Positions 24,561-33,558 of a stretch of DNA of 64,000 nt are shown in pieces (within the stretch, counting starts at the first letter, position 1; every line of letters begins with the position of its first letter). Source of the stretch: JBEVOS01 sp964563395 (GTDB lineage Bacteria > Pseudomonadota > Alphaproteobacteria > Caulobacterales > Aquidulcibacteraceae); contig CAZLWK010000010.1 of NCBI GenBank assembly GCA_964563395.1, forward strand, positions 1 to 64,000, given 5' to 3'. Made by a program: the position numbers and the translations under genes. The notes beneath the pieces are model-generated. The model saw only the letters and a program-made list of their open reading frames with translations. It was not told the origin of the DNA and did no database searches.

Positions 24561-26320
24561 TGGAGGGCGCGTGCGCGGCCGTCGCGGCGATACAAAACGG
24601 CCAAGGCCTTGTCGCGCGCGCGATTGAATGTCTTCAGCGCCGCGAGGCTTATGATGCAATCCAGCCGGAGGCTTGGATTTATCGCACGCCTCGAGACGCA
24701 TTTCTCGAAGCGGCGGCCGGGATCGAGAAGCGCCTGCGCGCGGGGGACGCCTTGCCGCTCGCGGGCGTCGTGTTCGCCATAAAGGACAATATCGATTGGC
24801 GCGGCGCGCCGACAAGCGCGGCGTGCCCCACCTTCGCCTACCAGCCGGCGCGCTCCGCTTTCGTGGTGGAGCGATTGGAGGCCATGGGCGCGCTCTGTCT
24901 TGGCAAAACCAATCTCGACCAATTCGCCACCGGGCTCGTCGGCGCGCGCTCTCCTCACGGCGCGTGCGGCTGCGTCTTCAACCGCGCTTATGTCAGCGGC
25001 GGATCGAGTTCAGGTTCGGCGGTGCTCGTCGCCGCAGGCGTGGTCGATGTCGCGCTCGGCACCGATACGGCGGGATCGGGCCGCGTGCCGGCGGCGTTCA
25101 ACAATCTCATCGGGTTGAAGCCGACCAAGGGCCGCTACAGCACGAGCGGCGTCGTTCCCGCCTGTCGTTCGCTCGATTGCGTGAGCCTATTCGCGCGTAG
25201 CCTTGAGGATGCGGCGCTCATGGATTCCGCGCTCGCCGCCTTCGATCCTGAAGATCCTTTCGCGCGCGAGGGCGTGGCGGCGCCAGGGGCGATGAAGCGC
25301 GTGGGCGTTCCCCGCGAGGCCGATCTCGACTTTGACGGCGATGACGAGGCGCAACGCCTCTTCGCGCGTGCGGTTCAGAGGCTGGAGCGCGCCGGCGTCG
25401 ATTTGATTGAAATCGACATCGCGCCGCTGATCGCGTGCGCGAAGCTGCTTTATGAGGGGCCGTGGCTCGCCGAGCGTACAGCCGCGCTCGAGCCGCTGCT
25501 TCGCGACAATCCGCAGGCGATCCATGCGGTGGTGCGCGCCATCGTGGAGAAGGGAAGCGGCATGAGCGCCGTCGACGCTTTTCGCGGCCTTTACGCGTTG
25601 CAGGCCCATGCCCGCGAAGCACAAGCGCTTTGGCGCGTGGTCGATGCGCTGGTGCTGCCGACCGCGCCGACCTTGCCGAGCCTTCAAGCAGTGCGCGCCG
25701 ATCCGATCGCGCGCAATGCCGTGCTCGGCCGGTACACGAATTTCGTGAACCTGCTCGACTTGGCCGCTCTTGCGGCGCCGGCTGGATTTCTGCGCGATCG
25801 CGGCGGATTTGGCGTGACGTTCATCGGCCCCGCATGGTCCGATGCGAAGCTGATGGCGCTCGCGCGCGCGTTTTCGGAGGTTGAACCCATGGCTGAGACG
25901 CCGCCGCTCGATCTTTCGCCGCGCGCGCCGGAGATTTTGCTCGCCGTTGTCGGCGCGCATCTTCATGGCATGCCGCTTCATGGGCAATTGGAAAGCCGCC
26001 ATGCCCGGCTCGTGCGCGCCTGCGCCACCGCGCCCGCCTACAAGCTCTACGCCATGGCCAATTCCACGCCGCCAAAGCCGGCTTTGGTGCATGTGGGCGC
26101 GGGAGGGGCGTCGATCGCGGTGGAGGTGTACGCGCTCGATGTGGCCGCTTTCGGCGCCTTCGTGGCGGAGGTGCCCGCGCCCTTGGCCATTGGCACGGTG
26201 ACGTTGGACGACGGCGCGGAGGTGAAAGGCTTTGTCGCCGAGCCGCGCGCGCTTGAGGGCGCGACGGACGTCACCTCATTTGGCGGTTGGCGCGCCTATA
26301 TGGCGTCAAAGAAGGGTTGA
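24557..26320 (+). CDS. atzF: Allophanate hydrolase
   Basis: AtzF hydrolyses allophanate to CO2 and ammonia, the last step of guanidine or urea-amidolyase catabolism. The 587 residues comprise an amidase-signature domain with K76 (VFAIKDN), cis-serine in GGSSSGSA (about 151) and nucleophile S174 (TAGSG). The C-terminal domain (about 460-587) is typical of AtzF and ends VTSFGGWRAYMASKKG. The start overlaps the carboxylase stop by ATGA. Its last 25 bases overlap the end of the convergent ABC ATPase gene. Confidence 0.93.
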   Translation: MMEGACAAVAAIQNGQGLVARAIECLQRREAYDAIQPEAWIYRTPRDAFLEAAAGIEKRLRAGDALPLAGVVFAIKDNIDWRGAPTSAACPTFAYQPARSAFVVERLEAMGALCLGKTNLDQFATGLVGARSPHGACGCVFNRAYVSGGSSSGSAVLVAAGVVDVALGTDTAGSGRVPAAFNNLIGLKPTKGRYSTSGVVPACRSLDCVSLFARSLEDAALMDSALAAFDPEDPFAREGVAAPGAMKRVGVPREADLDFDGDDEAQRLFARAVQRLERAGVDLIEIDIAPLIACAKLLYEGPWLAERTAALEPLLRDNPQAIHAVVRAIVEKGSGMSAVDAFRGLYALQAHAREAQALWRVVDALVLPTAPTLPSLQAVRADPIARNAVLGRYTNFVNLLDLAALAAPAGFLRDRGGFGVTFIGPAWSDAKLMALARAFSEVEPMAETPPLDLSPRAPEILLAVVGAHLHGMPLHGQLESRHARLVRACATAPAYKLYAMANSTPPKPALVHVGAGGASIAVEVYALDVAAFGAFVAEVPAPLAIGTVTLDDGAEVKGFVAEPRALEGATDVTSFGGWRAYMASKKG

Positions 26321-27057
26321 GGCGGGTTCTCGCGCGTTTTGCGGTCGAGCTTCATATCGTAGGCGATCCCGGCGCCGTATCGATCCGGCGCGTGCGGATC
26401 GCGGCGCAGCTTGTCCAGCGCGATGACACGGCTGGCGAGCGTGAACGCCTCCTTGATGTCGTGCGTCACCATGAGAACGGTGAGCGCATGGTCCTTCCAG
26501 AGCTGGGCGATCAGCGCGTGCATGTCGAGGCGAACGCCCGGATCGAGCGCGCCGAACGGCTCATCGAGCAGGAGGATGCGCGGACGCATGATCAAGGTCT
26601 GCGCCAGCGCGAGCCGCTGCTGCATGCCGCCGGAGAGTTGCGCCGGATAGAGCTCGCCCGCGTGCGCAAGGCCCACGGAGTCGAGGATCGCGTCTGCCTG
26701 CGCGACCGCTTCTCGCCGCTTGGCGCCGGAAAGACGCCCGCTGAAGGGCGCTGCGCGGCAATCGAGACCGAACAGAACATTGTCCCGCGCGCTCATGTGA
26801 GGAAACACCGAATAGCGCTGGAACACGACGCCGCGGTCCGGGCCGGGCTCGGCGCGCAAAGGTGCGCCGTCCAGCGTGATCGCGCCGCGCGTCGGCGCGT
26901 CCTGGCCGAGCGCCAGACGCAGAAGCGTGCTCTTTCCCGCGCCGGATGGTCCGACGATGGAAATGAATTCGCCGGGTTCGATGGTTAGATTGACTTTCTC
27001 AAGCACGATCTTGTCGCCGTACTCGACCCAGACATCCTTGAAGGCGAGCGTGCTCAT
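26296..27057 (-). CDS. ABC importer ATP-binding protein (taurine/nitrate/urea type)
   Basis: The 253-residue ATPase energises the adjacent importer. Walker A is GPSGAGKST, the signature LSGGMQQRLALAQ and Walker B ILLLDEPFGALD, with the H-loop in VTHDIKEAF. This is the SsuB/TauB/NrtD type. The ATG at 27057 overlaps the permease stop by ATGA; a longer frame upstream covers the permease and is not used. The association with guanidine operons is widespread and suggests guanidine or urea import. Confidence 0.9.
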   Translation of the reverse strand: MSTLAFKDVWVEYGDKIVLEKVNLTIEPGEFISIVGPSGAGKSTLLRLALGQDAPTRGAITLDGAPLRAEPGPDRGVVFQRYSVFPHMSARDNVLFGLDCRAAPFSGRLSGAKRREAVAQADAILDSVGLAHAGELYPAQLSGGMQQRLALAQTLIMRPRILLLDEPFGALDPGVRLDMHALIAQLWKDHALTVLMVTHDIKEAFTLASRVIALDKLRRDPHAPDRYGAGIAYDMKLDRKTRENPPQPFFDAI

Positions 27058-27878
27058 GAGCGTGCGCGCGCCGGATGCGCCCACGGATAAAAGCGGCGGC
27101 TGAAGGCCGACAGCGCCAGATCGAGCACGACGGCGAGGAGCGCGATCCAAACGACGTAAGGCAGGATGATGTCCATCGAGAGATAGCGGCGCACCAGGAA
27201 GATGCGATAGCCGAGGCCGACATCGGATGCGATCGCCTCCGCCGATATCAGATAGACCCAAGCCGCGCAGAGCGAGAGACGCAGACTGTCGATCAGGCGC
27301 GGCATGGCTTGCGGCAGCGCCACGCGCAGCGCCGTCTGCCATGTGCTGGCGCCGAGGGTCTGCGCCTTAATGATCTGTTCCTCAGGAATGGCCGCGATGT
27401 GGGCGGCCAAATCGCGGATCATCACCGGCGCGACCCCGATCGCGATCAGGGCCACTTTCGCGGTTTCACCAAGCCCGAGCGTGATGAACAAGATCGGCAG
27501 CACCGCGATGGGCGGAATGACGGCGATGGCGGCGATTGCGGGGCCGGCGAAGGCGCGCATGAGCGGCAGGAGGCCCAGCACGAGGCCGAGCACGAGCGCT
27601 GAACTCGTCGCGATGATCAGCGCGAGCAGGAGGCGCGACAGCGAAGCCGCCGTGTCGGCCCAGAGCGGAATGGCGCCCCGTAGCGGATCGACCTTGAACG
27701 CCATCAAGTCGATGGCGGCGGCCATTTCACCGAACGTCGGCAGGATCTTGTCGGCGGGATTGGCGGCGTTGCGCGCTTCCGACGCCAAAAGGTATAGGAG
27801 GCCGAGCGCGATCAGCGGCGCGGCCCCCAGAAGGATGCGACCGCCAGCGCTCGGCCTCAGATTCAGCAATCGGCGCAT
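27054..27878 (-). CDS. ABC importer permease (SsuC/TauC type)
   Basis: The 274-residue inner-membrane protein has about six helices and the binding-protein-dependent transport signature EEQIIKAQTLGASTWQTALRVALPQAMP, containing the EAA loop that docks the ATPase. The ATG at 27878 is chosen because MRRLLNLR precedes the first membrane segment; the open frame extends upstream into the binding-protein gene. It lies 22 bases after the binding-protein stop. Confidence 0.9.
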   Translation of the reverse strand: MRRLLNLRPSAGGRILLGAAPLIALGLLYLLASEARNAANPADKILPTFGEMAAAIDLMAFKVDPLRGAIPLWADTAASLSRLLLALIIATSSALVLGLVLGLLPLMRAFAGPAIAAIAVIPPIAVLPILFITLGLGETAKVALIAIGVAPVMIRDLAAHIAAIPEEQIIKAQTLGASTWQTALRVALPQAMPRLIDSLRLSLCAAWVYLISAEAIASDVGLGYRIFLVRRYLSMDIILPYVVWIALLAVVLDLALSAFSRRFYPWAHPARARS

Positions 27879-27900
27879 GGCGGTCGCTTTTGGGTCCGCG

Positions 27901-28998
27901 TCAGTCGAGTTGACCTGTCGCGGCGAGGTTGGTGTAGCTAGCGTCGAACCGCAGCTTGATATTGTTTTGATCGCCCAGCGTCTGCCCGCCAGGGAAGGTG
28001 ATGCCGATGGCGTCGACTGACGTCGCGCCTTGGCCAAACAGGCCGTTGACGAAGCTGAACTGACGCACGCGGTCGGTGGCGGCGACGAGCTCGGCGCTGG
28101 TCATGTAGGCTTCGGCCGCGCTCGGCTCGTAATACATGAACGTCGTGCGCAATTGCGCTTCGTAGCCGGCCTGATCCGTGCCCGACAATTGTCCCATCGC
28201 CGCGCGCGCCGCCGCGCCTTCCGGCGTTTGCGCGCTCATCAGCGCCATCGTCTCATACCAAATGCCGACCAGCGCCTTGCCGAGATTGGGATTGGCGGCG
28301 AGCGCTTCGGTGCTGACGGCCAAGGTATCGAGGATTTCGCCCGGAATGCTGGATGAATCGAACACGAGATTCGCACCCGGCATGGCGGCGATTTCCGACA
28401 ATTGCGGATTCCACGCCACCACGGCATTGGTTTCCGGCGCGCCAAAGGCGGCGACGATGTCGGCGTCCGATGTGTTGACGATGCGCACGTCGGTCGGCGC
28501 CAGATTGGCGCTCTCGAGCGCCCGCGCCAGCAAATAGTGCGACACCGACAATTCCACGAGATTGACGGAGCGGCCGCGTATGTCGGCGAGCGCGGCGCCA
28601 TTCTTCAGCACGATGCCGTCATTGCCGTTGGAGTAATCGCCCACGATCACGATCGTGGTGTCGCGCCCGCCCGCGGCCGGCACGGTCAGCGCGTCCATGG
28701 TGGTGGAGGTGACCGCGTCGATATTGCCGGCGGCGAATTGATTGAGCGATTCAACGTAATCGTTGATCTGGGTGACATTGATCGTCAGGCCGTATTTGTC
28801 AGCCCATTTGTCAACGATGCCGGCCTGTTGCGCGTAAGGCCAGGGCATCCAGCCGGCATAGATTGTCCAGCCGATGGTGAATTCCGTGCGCGTCGCCGGC
28901 GCCTCCGCTTCCTGGGTTTGGCCGCACGCGGCCAAAGCTCCAGCCATGACGATGGCGGCGGCCTTGCCCGCCCATCGTGACATCCAACCCTCTCGCAT
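27901..28998 (-). CDS. Substrate-binding lipoprotein of putative guanidine/urea ABC importer
   Basis: The 365-residue periplasmic protein has a lipoprotein signal (AAAIVMAGALAAC, cysteine at about residue 26) and an NMT1/SsuA-like fold with FTIGWTIYAGWMPWPYAQQAG. That GWTIYAGWMPW segment is typical of the binding proteins annotated as urea type beside guanidine/urea carboxylases. Starts at 29013, 28998 and 28983 are all possible; 28998 has AAGGA at good spacing. The shared operator is 35 bases upstream, so import and degradation are probably induced together. Confidence 0.85.
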   Translation of the reverse strand: MREGWMSRWAGKAAAIVMAGALAACGQTQEAEAPATRTEFTIGWTIYAGWMPWPYAQQAGIVDKWADKYGLTINVTQINDYVESLNQFAAGNIDAVTSTTMDALTVPAAGGRDTTIVIVGDYSNGNDGIVLKNGAALADIRGRSVNLVELSVSHYLLARALESANLAPTDVRIVNTSDADIVAAFGAPETNAVVAWNPQLSEIAAMPGANLVFDSSSIPGEILDTLAVSTEALAANPNLGKALVGIWYETMALMSAQTPEGAAARAAMGQLSGTDQAGYEAQLRTTFMYYEPSAAEAYMTSAELVAATDRVRQFSFVNGLFGQGATSVDAIGITFPGGQTLGDQNNIKLRFDASYTNLAATGQLD

Positions 28999-29032
28999 CC
29001 CCATTCCTTTCATGCCGGCGCGCGCGCCCGGC

Positions 29033-29062
29033 GGTATTACGGAACAGGAAAATCGTAATACC
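29033..29062. promoter_or_regulatory. Second NikR-like regulator operator (GTATTA-N16-TAATAC)
   Basis: Perfect nine-base arms GGTATTACG and CGTAATACC with a 12-base spacer; the core is 28 bp (29034-29061). Apart from the spacer it matches the site at 18993-19024. It lies 35 bases before the binding-protein start. Two near-identical palindromes about 10 kb apart, at the two ends of the island, indicate one regulator. Confidence 0.8.
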
Positions 29063-29147
29063 AGCTTGGAGGCTGGAGCGGACCGCGTTTCCGGCTCAAG
29101 GCGCCTAAAAACTGAGCCATCGGACGCTTGGGCGCCCCGAACAGGCC

Positions 29148-29183
29148 TTTGCGTCCGCGCCCGGTAGGGGCGCGACACGCAAA
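29148..29183. terminator. Possible intrinsic hairpin after the DUF1499 gene
   Basis: TTTGCGT (29148-29154) pairs with ACGCAAA (29177-29183), and CGCGCCC with GGGCGCG inside, giving a 14-bp stem with a small internal mismatch. There is no clear U-run in either direction, so termination is uncertain. It does separate the DUF1499 operon end from the importer control region. Confidence 0.35.
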
Positions 29184-29199
29184 TTTCGGGCGCGGCGTG

Positions 29200-29982
29200 T
29201 CAGCTTAGCGCATCGCGAAACGCGCGCACGCGCGCCGCATTGGCGCCGAGATCGGAGACCCCGACGCGCGACGTGGACCGCACATCGATGCGCGCCCCAT
29301 TCTCTGCCGGTGTCACTTCGACGACGACATCGTCGACAAAGCCGAACCAGAAGCTCTCCACACGCGCTTCGATGCGGCCCTCGGCGGCGTCCGCGCGATC
29401 GATCGTCCAGCCAAGCGAAGTGGCCGCGGCAAGCGCTTTTTCGAACGCCGCCTCCCGCGTTCCTGGCACGACGATCGGGGCGATGTCGGGATAGGCTTCT
29501 TGTTGAAGTTCGCGCGCGCGTCGTCCCGCCGCCGCCGCGAAGCGCGGATCGTTGGGCACGCGCGGATCGGCTTCGACGGGATTGCCGCCGGGCGTCGCCG
29601 CGCGCGCGGCCATAACCGCGTCCGAAAACGTGAGCGGCGTTTGGGCGTCGGTGACGATGTCGTGGATGGGGGGCACGCGCGCCGCGCCGGCGACGGCATA
29701 AGCGGCAACACCCAGCGCCGACAGCGGGATGAGGAGCGCGATCAAAGCCGCGCGCCGTCCGGCCCGAGGCTTGGTGATCAGCGCGACGATTAAGGCGATC
29801 AGCGCGAGCAGCGCGGCGATGATGATCAGCAGCGGCCCGACTTGGAGCGTCAACGTCGCGAAGCCGAGACGCCAATCGACGAGGCCGAATTTCGTCGCCA
29901 ACGCCGACACCAAGAAGAAGAGCGGCAGGAACAGCGACAGCGTCAAGGCCGCGCGCACCAGGAAATTTCTCACGCCCGCCAT
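29200..29982 (-). CDS. DUF1499 membrane protein
   Basis: The 260-residue product has three N-terminal transmembrane segments (about 10-30, 45-70 and 78-100) and a C-terminal DUF1499 domain. Conserved parts are PPIHDIVTD, RIEARVESFWFGFVDDVVVEV and DVRSTSRVGVSDLGANAARV. DUF1499 function is not established. The start overlaps the DUF2064 gene end by 13 bases, making it the last gene of a three-gene operon. Confidence 0.82.
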   Translation of the reverse strand: MAGVRNFLVRAALTLSLFLPLFFLVSALATKFGLVDWRLGFATLTLQVGPLLIIIAALLALIALIVALITKPRAGRRAALIALLIPLSALGVAAYAVAGAARVPPIHDIVTDAQTPLTFSDAVMAARAATPGGNPVEADPRVPNDPRFAAAAGRRARELQQEAYPDIAPIVVPGTREAAFEKALAAATSLGWTIDRADAAEGRIEARVESFWFGFVDDVVVEVTPAENGARIDVRSTSRVGVSDLGANAARVRAFRDALS

Positions 29983-30581
29983 CGGTTTCCCCTGTGCAGA
30001 ACGCGGTCATGGCTCGCCGCGTCATCGACGTCCTCGATTTCACGGAGCAGCGCCACGCGCAATCCTTGAAGCCGTTCAAGTGTGTCGGCGCGGGCGTGGG
30101 CGCTGGACCAGCGCACCCCGGAAAAAGGCGGCTTGCGCCGCGCGCGTCGCCCCAGGCCGATGAGCCAGAAGCCCCCGTCCGGCGTGGGGCCGAGCACGGC
30201 GTCGGCGCCGCCGAGCGCCTTGAGCGCGGCGGCGATATCGGCGCGCGTCACTTGGGGCGCATCCGCGCCGATGAAGAGAATCGGGTGGGATGCGATGGAC
30301 TTTGTGAGGCGCGTCAAGCGCGCGCCGAGATCGCCGGGCCCCTGCGGCACGATGCGCGCGGCGCGGAAAGGATGCGGCGTGGCTCCCTGATCTGGCGTCA
30401 GGGCCAAGACGAGCCGCCAGCGCGGATCGCGGCCGAGGCGGCGCAGCAGCGCGGCGAGCGCGTATTTTTGAAAACGGTGCGCCGCAAGATCGCCCTGCTC
30501 CGCGGCGAGCCGGCGCTTGCCTTGTCCGTACGTGGGGCGACGCGCGATCACGACTAGCGCGGCGCGAGGCTCAGCGCTCAT
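29970..30581 (-). CDS. DUF2064 / TIGR04282-type glycosyltransferase-like protein
   Basis: The 203-residue product resembles the nucleotidyl/glycosyl transferase-like family called rSAM/selenodomain-associated transferase 1. ALVVIARRPTYGQGKRRLA, ILFIGADAPQVTRADIAAAL and GPTPDGGFWLIGLGRR are the expected motifs. The ATG at 30581 is used, as MSAEPRAALVV starts the fold; it overlaps the glycosyltransferase end by 11 bases. Pairing with the TIGR04283 enzyme is a known gene association whose product is debated. Confidence 0.8.
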   Translation of the reverse strand: MSAEPRAALVVIARRPTYGQGKRRLAAEQGDLAAHRFQKYALAALLRRLGRDPRWRLVLALTPDQGATPHPFRAARIVPQGPGDLGARLTRLTKSIASHPILFIGADAPQVTRADIAAALKALGGADAVLGPTPDGGFWLIGLGRRARRKPPFSGVRWSSAHARADTLERLQGLRVALLREIEDVDDAASHDRVLHRGNRWRA

Positions 30582-31233
30582 AAAGACGCACCAGGCGCGC
30601 GGGCGGCACGCCGACCGCATAGAGCGCGAGGCATGCGACATTGCGCGCGCTTCTGGCGATCCAGCCGTCCGCGCGCCAGCGCGCCGCCGATGTCACCGCG
30701 CGGCTCGCCAGGACATGCAGGCGCCGCCGGCCAAGACGCTTGATGAGATCGACATCCTCCATCAGCGGCAGCGGACGATACCCGCCCAAGGAGTCATAGA
30801 GAGAGCGGCTGATCAGCAGACCCTGATCGCCATACGGCAAGGCAAGCAGCGCCACGCGCAGCGCGACGAGCCGTTCCAGCACGCGCGCTTGCCAGGACGT
30901 ATCGTCGAGCCTGAAGCGGAACACGCCGGCTTTGTGCGGAAAGTCCCGCGCGTGCGCCTCGATGATCGCGCGCCAGCCTGGGGCAAGGCGCGTATCCGCA
31001 TGCAGGAAAAGCAGCCAATCGCCGCCGGCGGCGCACGCGCCCGCATGCAATTGCACGCCGCGCCCGCGGGGACAGGCGAGAACGCGCGCGCCCGCTTCGG
31101 CGGCAAGCCGTGGCGTTGTGTCCGTGGAGCCGCCATCGGTGACGATGATTTCATCGGCGTCCGCCACGGCGGCGATGGCGTCGGCAAGGGTGCTCGCGGC
31201 GTTCAAGGTCGGCATCACCACGGAAAGGCGCAT
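30571..31233 (-). CDS. TIGR04283-type family 2 glycosyltransferase
   Basis: The 220-residue GT-A protein begins LSVVMPTLNAASTLADAI, has the nucleotide-sugar motif IIVTDGGSTDTTPRL and the DxD-like FLHADTRLAPGW, and a GDQGLLISRSLYDSLGGYR acceptor segment. It matches the family annotated as rSAM/selenodomain-associated transferase 2, sometimes linked to arsenosugar synthesis. No arsM or arsS is present, so that substrate is unproven. It leads the minus operon and is divergent from the TVP38 operon. Confidence 0.82.
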   Translation of the reverse strand: MRLSVVMPTLNAASTLADAIAAVADADEIIVTDGGSTDTTPRLAAEAGARVLACPRGRGVQLHAGACAAGGDWLLFLHADTRLAPGWRAIIEAHARDFPHKAGVFRFRLDDTSWQARVLERLVALRVALLALPYGDQGLLISRSLYDSLGGYRPLPLMEDVDLIKRLGRRRLHVLASRAVTSAARWRADGWIARSARNVACLALYAVGVPPARLVRLYER

Positions 31234-31364
31234 CGGCGGACTTGATCGCGCTAGGTCAGGCTTGGCAAGCGGGCGCCGCGCTGCGCATGATTTCTTGGAA
31301 GGCAGGACGCATTCGCAACCTTTGTGCCGGTTCGGCGCGTATACATCCAGATGAGGAACCGGTC

Positions 31365-32117
31365 ATGACGGAGCAAGGGTCGCCGGGCGGCGAGGCGGGC
31401 GCCGCGCGGCGCGGCGGCTTGGCGGGCCGCGTGATCGTCGTCGTCGTGATCGCGGCTGCGGCCGCCGCGGCATGGCGGTTCGGCGTTCTCGATTATTTGA
31501 ACTTGGAGACGCTCCGGGCCCGGCGGGAGGAATTGACGACGTTCGTCGCCGCCAATCGGGCGGCTGCGTTCGCCGCCTTTATCGGCGTGTATGTCTTGGC
31601 GACGGCGCTGGCCATTCCCGGCGCGCTTTGGATCACCATAGCCGGCGGCTTCCTGTTCGGTCTCGTGGGCGGTTCGGCGGCCACCACGATCGGCGCCACG
31701 CTCGGCGCGACCGTCCTGTTTCTCCTGGCGCGCTATCTCCTGGCCGATGCGCTGCGCGCGCGCGCGGGCCCATTCCTGAAGCGCATCGAGGCGGGCTTCC
31801 AGGAGAGCCCGGTGAGCTATCTTTTGACGCTGCGCCTTATCCCGGTCGTGCCGTTCTTCATCGCCAATATCGCGCCGGCCTTCGTCGGCGCGCGCTTGCC
31901 GACCTTCGTGCTCACCACGGCGATCGGCATCTTGCCTGGCGTCATCGCCTATACATGGATCGGGGCGGGCCTTGGCGCGGCGTTCGATTCGGGCCGCGAT
32001 CCCGATTTGGCCGCGTTCGCGCGCCAATTGGCGCCGGCCTTCATCGCGTTGGCCGCGCTGGCGATCGCGCCGGCCGTGTTTCGCCGCTTCGCCAAGACCT
32101 CCAAGCCTGCAACCTGA
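31365..32117 (+). CDS. TVP38/TMEM64 (DedA-like/VTT) membrane protein
   Basis: The 250-residue inner-membrane protein has an N-terminal helix after a charged tail and a VTT core with IPGALWITIAGGFLFG, GATLGATVLFLLARYL and LRLIPVVPFFIANIAPAFVG. These are the family's re-entrant and conserved arginine-containing segments. The family is implicated in lipid scrambling or metal/ion homeostasis. The ATG at 31365 follows AGGAA with good spacing; an earlier in-frame start at 31242 would add a weakly conserved stretch. Eleven bases separate it from the flavoprotein. Confidence 0.83.
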   Translation: MTEQGSPGGEAGAARRGGLAGRVIVVVVIAAAAAAAWRFGVLDYLNLETLRARREELTTFVAANRAAAFAAFIGVYVLATALAIPGALWITIAGGFLFGLVGGSAATTIGATLGATVLFLLARYLLADALRARAGPFLKRIEAGFQESPVSYLLTLRLIPVVPFFIANIAPAFVGARLPTFVLTTAIGILPGVIAYTWIGAGLGAAFDSGRDPDLAAFARQLAPAFIALAALAIAPAVFRRFAKTSKPAT

Positions 32118-32128
32118 CGGACCCCTGC

Positions 32129-33550
32129 ATGGACCAGATCAAGGCCGACATCGCGATCATCGGCGGAGGCTCGGCGGGACTTGTCGCCGCATCAGGCGCG
32201 GCCCAACTCGGTCAGAAGGTCGTCCTTTTCGAAATGGGCGAGATGGGCGGCGATTGCCTCAATTATGGCTGCGTGCCGTCTAAATCGCTGATCGCGGCCG
32301 CCCGCGCCGCGCAGGGCGCGCGCGAAGCAAAGCGGTTCGGCGTCGATGCGCCGGCGCCGCGTCTCGACTGGCCGCGCATCGCCGCCCATGTGCGCGGCGT
32401 GATCGACACGATCGCGCCGATCGACAGCCAGGAGCGCTTCGAGGGGCTCGGCGTGCGCGTCGTGCGCGAGCGTGCGCGCTTTGTCGATGCCCGCACCATC
32501 GAATCGCGAAGCCTGCGCGTGCGCGCGCGTCTGATGGTGATCGCGGCGGGCGCGCGCGCGGCCGCGCCGCCCATTCCGGGGCTCTCGGAAACTCCCTTCC
32601 TCACCAATGAGACGATCTTCTCACTCGACACGCCGCCCACGCATCTCGTCATTCTCGGCGCGGGCGCAATCGGGCTCGAACTCGGCCAGGCCTTCGCGCG
32701 CCTTGGCGTGGCGGTCACGATGATCGAGGCGGGCGCCGTGCTGGCGGGACGGGATGAAGCCGCCGCCGAAATTCTGCGCGCGAGCATGCGCGCCGACGGC
32801 GTTGTTCTGCATGAGGGCGTGCGCGTGACGCGCGTGTCGAAAAGCGCCCAGGGCGTCGCGGTGGAAACCGACAAGGCCGGCATTGTCGAAGGATCGCATC
32901 TGCTGCTCGCGGCGGGACGCACGCCGAACGTGGAAGGGCTAGGCCTTGAGGAAGCGGGCGTGGCCTATACCGCACGCGGAATCACCACGGACGCGCAGCT
33001 GCGCACGACCAACCGGCGCATCTATGCCCTAGGCGACATCGCCGCGCGCGAGCAATTCACGCATGCCGCAGGCATGCACGGCTCGCTTTTCATCCGCAAT
33101 GCGCTATTTCGGCTTTCGCCGGGTCGGGCGGATGCGGTTCCATTGCCGCGCGTCATCTATACGGAGCCGGAATACGCCGCGATCGGCCTTGGCGAGGACG
33201 AGGCGCGCGCCAAATTTGGCGATGCGGTGCGCGTCTTGACGACGCCGATGCACGAGAATGACCGCGCGCAGACCGAGCGCGCGACGGAGGGACTCACCCG
33301 GCTGATCGTGAAGAAGGACGGCGCGATCCTAGGCGCGACAATCCTCGCGCCCCATGCCGGCGAAACCATCGCCACCGTCGCGCTGGCGCTCTCGCAAAAG
33401 CTGAAGATCGGGGCGTTCACTTCCAGCTATATTCCGGCCTATCCGACGCGCGCGGAATCGCTCAAGCGCGCGGCCGGGCAATTCTATGCCGGGACGCTGT
33501 TCTCGCCGCGCACGCGTGCCCTAGTGCGCGCGCTCAGCGCGCTGCCGTGA
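32129..33550 (+). CDS. Pyridine nucleotide-disulfide oxidoreductase, mercuric reductase-like
   Basis: The 473-residue flavoprotein has FAD motif IAIIGGGSAGLVAASGAA, the redox disulfide GGDCLNYGCVPSK, an NAD motif VILGAGAIGLELGQAFARLG and the dimer domain. The C-terminal YPTRAESLKRAAG replaces the HPT-E catalytic pair of dihydrolipoamide dehydrogenase, and there is no terminal cysteine pair or N-terminal metal domain as in MerA. So mercury reduction is unlikely to be demonstrated by homology. It often accompanies TVP38 proteins. Its ATG at 32129 is 11 bases after that stop, although the frame is open much further upstream. Confidence 0.85.
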   Translation: MDQIKADIAIIGGGSAGLVAASGAAQLGQKVVLFEMGEMGGDCLNYGCVPSKSLIAAARAAQGAREAKRFGVDAPAPRLDWPRIAAHVRGVIDTIAPIDSQERFEGLGVRVVRERARFVDARTIESRSLRVRARLMVIAAGARAAAPPIPGLSETPFLTNETIFSLDTPPTHLVILGAGAIGLELGQAFARLGVAVTMIEAGAVLAGRDEAAAEILRASMRADGVVLHEGVRVTRVSKSAQGVAVETDKAGIVEGSHLLLAAGRTPNVEGLGLEEAGVAYTARGITTDAQLRTTNRRIYALGDIAAREQFTHAAGMHGSLFIRNALFRLSPGRADAVPLPRVIYTEPEYAAIGLGEDEARAKFGDAVRVLTTPMHENDRAQTERATEGLTRLIVKKDGAILGATILAPHAGETIATVALALSQKLKIGAFTSSYIPAYPTRAESLKRAAGQFYAGTLFSPRTRALVRALSALP

Positions 33551-33558
33551 GAGAGTGT

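Noticed and set aside
29148..29183. Strong intrinsic terminator
   Set aside because: The stem is good but there is no U-run on either strand; kept only as a possible hairpin.
32129..33550. Mercury-resistance locus (merA)
   Set aside because: The C-terminal cysteine pair and N-terminal heavy-metal domain of MerA are absent and there are no merR, merT or merP genes.
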